A DNA stretch of 64,000 nucleotides, from positions 310,001 to 374,000 of the forward strand of contig NZ_SUPK01000002.1 of assembly GCF_005049045.1 (NCBI RefSeq), read 5' to 3'. This document shows positions 61,678 to 64,000 of the stretch, in pieces. This DNA comes from Cohnella pontilimi. Lineage in GTDB: Bacteria > Bacillota > Bacilli > Paenibacillales > Paenibacillaceae. Below the pieces are notes generated by a model that made no database searches, was not told the DNA's origin, and worked only from the letters and a program-made list of their open reading frames with translations. Positions within the stretch are counted from its first letter, which is position 1. Every line of letters begins with the position of its first letter. Made by a program: the position numbers and the translations under genes.

Positions 61678-62394
61678 TTGGAGAAAGCAAAAAGAAAAAA
61701 AGAACAACGGCTGAAGCGCCAGGTGGAGCAGCGCAAAAAGAGCCGTAACATGAAAATTTTGGTTTGGTCGCTGGCGGCTGCCTTCGTCATATTGATTGCT
61801 TTGCTCGTTGCGTTCAAGCCGCGGCCCGGGGCCGTGGATGTTGCTTATGACAAGCTGCCCACGCTTGGCAAAGCCGACGCGCCCGTCAAAATTGTGGAAA
61901 TCGGAGACTTCAAATGCCCGACTTGCGCCTACTTCAGCCAACAAATCGTACCTGAGCTGCAAAAGGACTACATCGATACCGGTAAAGTGTCGCTCTCCTA
62001 CCAGAATTGGACCATTATTTACGAAGATTCCTTTACGGCCGCCCTCGCCGGTCAGGCCATTTATCACCAGAACAACGATGATTTTTGGAAATTTTATCAT
62101 GCCATTTTAGACAATCAGCAAGAAGAGAAAAAAATATGGGCAACACCCGAATATTTAACGGAATTGGCGAAACAGCATGGGGTCAAAGTCGATTACGACA
62201 AGCTCAAGCAAGATATCGAAAAAGGCACCTATAAAGACGAGATCGACAGCCAGAACCGGTTCGCCGTGCAACAACGATTCACGGGCACGCCGACCGTCCT
62301 GATCAACGGACGCAAGCTGGACGACAAAACCTCGCTGAATTATAACAACTTGAAAGCGGAAATCGAAAAGGCGCTTCAAGAAGCCGGCCAATAA
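61678..62394 (+). CDS. bdbD: BdbD/DsbA-like thiol-disulfide oxidoreductase
   Basis: A protein of about 238 residues with a strongly basic start, one membrane anchor (ILVWSLAAAFVILIALLVAF) and an extracellular DsbA-type thioredoxin fold. The active site is CPTC in IGDFKCPTCAYFS near residue 80, and the cis-proline loop is FTGTPTVLINGR near residue 205. It oxidises cysteines of exported proteins. TTG at 61678 lies 8 bases after AAGGAG; a GTG three codons earlier touches that site. It is 10-13 bases upstream of the bdbC-like gene, its reoxidation partner. Confidence 0.87.
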   Translation: MEKAKRKKEQRLKRQVEQRKKSRNMKILVWSLAAAFVILIALLVAFKPRPGAVDVAYDKLPTLGKADAPVKIVEIGDFKCPTCAYFSQQIVPELQKDYIDTGKVSLSYQNWTIIYEDSFTAALAGQAIYHQNNDDFWKFYHAILDNQQEEKKIWATPEYLTELAKQHGVKVDYDKLKQDIEKGTYKDEIDSQNRFAVQQRFTGTPTVLINGRKLDDKTSLNYNNLKAEIEKALQEAGQ

Positions 62395-62407
62395 CGGGGG
62401 AGCCTTG

Positions 62408-62833
62408 ATGCGAGTGCTTATTCAAAAATACGGCCTGTTGTTCGCCTGGATTGTGTCGCTTACCGCGACCGCCGGCAGTTTGTTCCTCAGCGACGTGATG
62501 GGTTACTTGCCCTGCAAGCTATGCTGGTTTCAACGCATCTTTATGTACCCGCTCGTACTGCTGTTAGGGAGAGCCGCCATTCGCGACGACCGGGGAATCG
62601 CGGGTTACACCCTGCCGCTCAGCGTCATCGGAGGTCTGATATCGGCCTACCACTTCGCGGAGCAAAAAATTCCCGGTCTCGCCGCGATGATGCCTTGTAC
62701 GGCCGGCGTCCCTTGCGACGTAGATTATTTAAACTGGTTCGGATTCATCACGATTCCGTTCATGGCACTGATCGCTTTTATCCTGATCACGATCTTTCTT
62801 CTCATCGCCCGCAGGGCCGATCATACGCAATAA
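62408..62833 (+). CDS. bdbC: BdbC/DsbB-like disulfide bond formation protein
   Basis: A quinone-linked membrane oxidase of about 141 residues with four helices. The first cysteine pair is CKLC in GYLPCKLCWFQRIFMYPL near residue 37, and the second is in MMPCTAGVPCDVDYLNWFG near residue 100. It passes electrons from the BdbD-like protein to quinone. ATG at 62408 follows GGGGGAG by about 6 bases; TTG at 62405 is also open. It is co-transcribed with bdbD. Confidence 0.9.
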   Translation: MRVLIQKYGLLFAWIVSLTATAGSLFLSDVMGYLPCKLCWFQRIFMYPLVLLLGRAAIRDDRGIAGYTLPLSVIGGLISAYHFAEQKIPGLAAMMPCTAGVPCDVDYLNWFGFITIPFMALIAFILITIFLLIARRADHTQ

Positions 62834-62837
62834 ACGC

Positions 62838-62872
62838 CAAAACCCGCAAAGCGTCGCGCTTTGCGGGTTTTG
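62838..62872 (+). terminator. terminator after bdbC
   Basis: AAAACCCGCAAAGCG and CGCTTTGCGGGTTTT pair around TCG. On the plus strand it ends the bdbDC transcript; on the minus strand the A-run becomes a T-run, so it can also stop the rnpB precursor. Confidence 0.88.
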
Positions 62873-62877
62873 GACTT

Positions 62878-63294
62878 CCGGAAAGATTGCCGTAAGCCGG
62901 GTTCTGTACTTCACGTGGTATCGCGGACCGCTCAAGGCAGCCCTCCCACTTGCTGAAGCGACAATCATCTTTCTAGGCCGGACATTGCTGCCCGGCTCAA
63001 GCGACCAACCCGAACGCGCCCCGGGCCGGGGCTGCAGAGCGAACTCCGCTGCGTTCTCCTAGGTCTTGCTCCAAATGGGGTTTACCAGGAACAAAGTCAC
63101 CCGTGTTCCTCGTGGTCTCTTACACCACGGTTCCATCCTTGCCTGATCCGCTTGCGCGGCCATCGGCGGTCCATTTCTGTGGCACTATCCTTCGGCTCGC
63201 GCCGACTGGACGTTATCCAGCATTCTGCCCTATGGAGCCCGGACTTTCCTCCCGCGGCCATGAGCCGCCGGCGATTGTCTGTCAATCTTTCCGG
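62878..63294 (-). ncRNA. rnpB: RNase P RNA, type A-like
   Basis: The catalytic RNA of RNase P, which trims tRNA 5' ends. The minus strand shows the universal GAGGAAAGTCCGGGCTCC near the 5' end, ATAGTGCCACAGAAA, GGTAAACCCC, and AGAAAGATGATTGTC near the 3' end. The P1 helix pairs CCGGAAAGATTG (63283-63294) with CAATCTTTCCGG (62878-62889) perfectly, which sets both ends at about 417 nucleotides. Features such as GTCCGGGCTCCATAGGGCAG, GGAGCAAGACC and CGCTTGAGCC follow the type A layout of E. coli rather than the type B of Bacillus subtilis. No protein gene fits here. Confidence 0.93.
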
Positions 63295-63306
63295 TTCGTA
63301 AATAAT

Positions 63307-63335
63307 AGTATATCGCGATTCCCCGCCAGACACAA
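63307..63335 (-). promoter_or_regulatory. rnpB promoter
   Basis: On the minus strand TTGTGT (63330-63335), 17 bases, TATACT (63307-63312). The predicted start falls 6-12 bases on, at or next to the first base of the P1 helix. Confidence 0.7.
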
Positions 63336-63375
63336 CGGTAATGGTTGGAACGCGATCCAGACGGACGCGGAATGG

Positions 63376-64000
63376 CTACCGCAGCCGAAACGGCTCGGTG
63401 TTGATCTGTGATGCCAATACTTCCGTGGCATAACCTTGTTCCCGAAGACGCAGCTGCAGCCATTCGGCTACTTTAGTTTTCATGATTTTTTCCGCGTTGT
63501 GGCCCGGATCCACCAGGGACAGTCCGGCAACCAGCGCGTCATGTGCGGTGTGGTAATCGATATCCCCGGTCACCAGCACATCCGCGCCGGCGAACATCGC
63601 GTTACGGATGAACCGCGAACCGGATCCCCCGAGCACCGCCACTTTCCGAATCGGCTTGCCGCCTTCCCCCACCACCCGCACGAACGGTACGTCGAACGCC
63701 GCCTTTACTCTCTCTGCGAACACGTCCAACGATTCCGCTTCGGGAAGTACGCCGACCCGGCCCAAACCGAAGGACCGGCCTTTCAAATCCATGGCGTACA
63801 AATCGTAAGCCACTTCTTCGTAGGGATGTGCCTTGAGCATGGCGGAAACGACGGCTTTGTGCGCGCTTTGCGGTACGATCGTTTCGATCCGCACCTCCAG
63901 AGCGTTTTCCAGCTTGCCCTGCTTGCCGATATAGGGATCCGTCCCTTCCCGGGGCATGAACGTCCCGGTACCTTCGAGGTTAAAGCTGCAGTGGCTGTAG
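63376..64000 (-). CDS. Nif3/YqfO-family dinuclear-metal protein, C-terminal part
   Basis: The 3' part (about 208 codons) of a Nif3-like gene whose start lies beyond the right edge. The visible protein includes part of the PII-like insertion domain (EVRIETIVPQSAHKAVVSAM; AHPYEEVAYDLYAMD) and the second half of the Nif3 core, with VAVLGGSGSRFIRNAMFAGADVLVTGDIDYHTAHDA (as VAVLGGSGSRF, then ADVLVTGDIDYHTAHDA) and LVDPGHNAEKIM holding metal ligands. The inserted form is typical of Bacillus YqfO. The family has possible GTP cyclohydrolase I type 2-like or metal-related roles. The apparent ATG at 63957 is internal, because the frame stays open and family-like (YSHCSFNLEGTGTF) to the edge. Confidence 0.87.
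   Translation of the reverse strand, partial: YSHCSFNLEGTGTFMPREGTDPYIGKQGKLENALEVRIETIVPQSAHKAVVSAMLKAHPYEEVAYDLYAMDLKGRSFGLGRVGVLPEAESLDVFAERVKAAFDVPFVRVVGEGGKPIRKVAVLGGSGSRFIRNAMFAGADVLVTGDIDYHTAHDALVAGLSLVDPGHNAEKIMKTKVAEWLQLRLREQGYATEVLASQINTEPFRLR

Noticed and set aside
59637..61817. A 726-codon open frame on the minus strand over the subtilase gene
   Set aside because: It is the antisense shadow of a GC-rich coding gene: composition is rich in His, Arg and Gly, no domain is visible, and the subtilase on the plus strand has its full catalytic triad.

Overview
The window looks like a chromosomal segment of a spore-forming, fairly GC-rich member of the Bacillales, most like Paenibacillaceae (Paenibacillus/Cohnella type). 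The evidence is the sporulation genes (spoIIGA, sigE, sigG, spoVD, spoVE, a gerR-like gene, yteA, a YhcN/YlaJ lipoprotein), a bacillithiol gene (bshC), a dcw cluster in Bacillus-like order, and the yla block. No rRNA, tRNA, prophage, insertion sequence or CRISPR array was seen. Most genes lie on the minus strand, so transcription runs mainly from high to low coordinates.

Layout from left to right. At 1-160 there is a sigma-A promoter and a PyrR-binding loop; these should drive a pyr operon lying off the left edge. At 161-3023 are dapL, rluD and lspA. yteA follows on the plus strand, then a DUF5665 gene, then ileS of the long eukaryote-like type, behind an isoleucine T-box leader with a strong promoter (7520-7856). 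At 7940-11940 is the divIVA-ylmH-ylmG-sepF-ylmE-ylmD-ylmC block (division-site proteins and neighbours). At 12107-12643, on the plus strand, lies the oddest gene: a 178-residue protein made almost only of 42 tandem XPGG tetrapeptides, wedged between ylmC and the forespore sigma gene sigG.

At 12697-15270 are sigG, sigE and spoIIGA, and at 15493-35289 the dcw cluster (transcribed mraZ-rsmH-ftsL-pbpB-spoVD-murE-murF-mraY-murD-spoVE-murG-murB-murA-divIB-ftsA-ftsZ). mraZ carries a four-copy 10-bp operator array. A strong terminator separates murA from divIB. Upstream of mraZ are a DUF4349 lipoprotein gene with an ECF-like promoter, ahcY, bshC, a DUF3397 gene, panE and a gerR-like regulator.

From 42165 on the content is more mixed: a DUF2626 gene, a MidA-type methyltransferase, then a small accessory stretch (a secreted coiled-coil protein, an orphan solute-binding protein, a 170-residue unknown). 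Next is the yla block (ylaK/phoH, ylaJ, ylaL, an LCP transferase, a small unknown, ylaH, typA). Then come a DUF5668-like membrane protein, two divergent TerC genes, thiI with its cysteine desulfurase, a lytic transglycosylase, a DUF1540 gene, a ypuI-like gene, a subtilisin-family protease, a BdbD/BdbC-like disulfide pair, RNase P RNA with type A features, and the 3' part of a Nif3/YqfO-family gene cut by the right edge.

The common theme is envelope growth and division (peptidoglycan precursors, septal synthases, Z-ring and its anchors, pole protein), coupled to sporulation control. DapL feeds diaminopimelate to MurE, and the Mur enzymes feed MraY/MurG lipid II to SpoVE/SpoVD and PBP2B. Many conserved genes appear to start at TTG or GTG placed 7-11 bases after a strong Shine-Dalgarno sequence, so several starts given here are shorter than the longest open frame.
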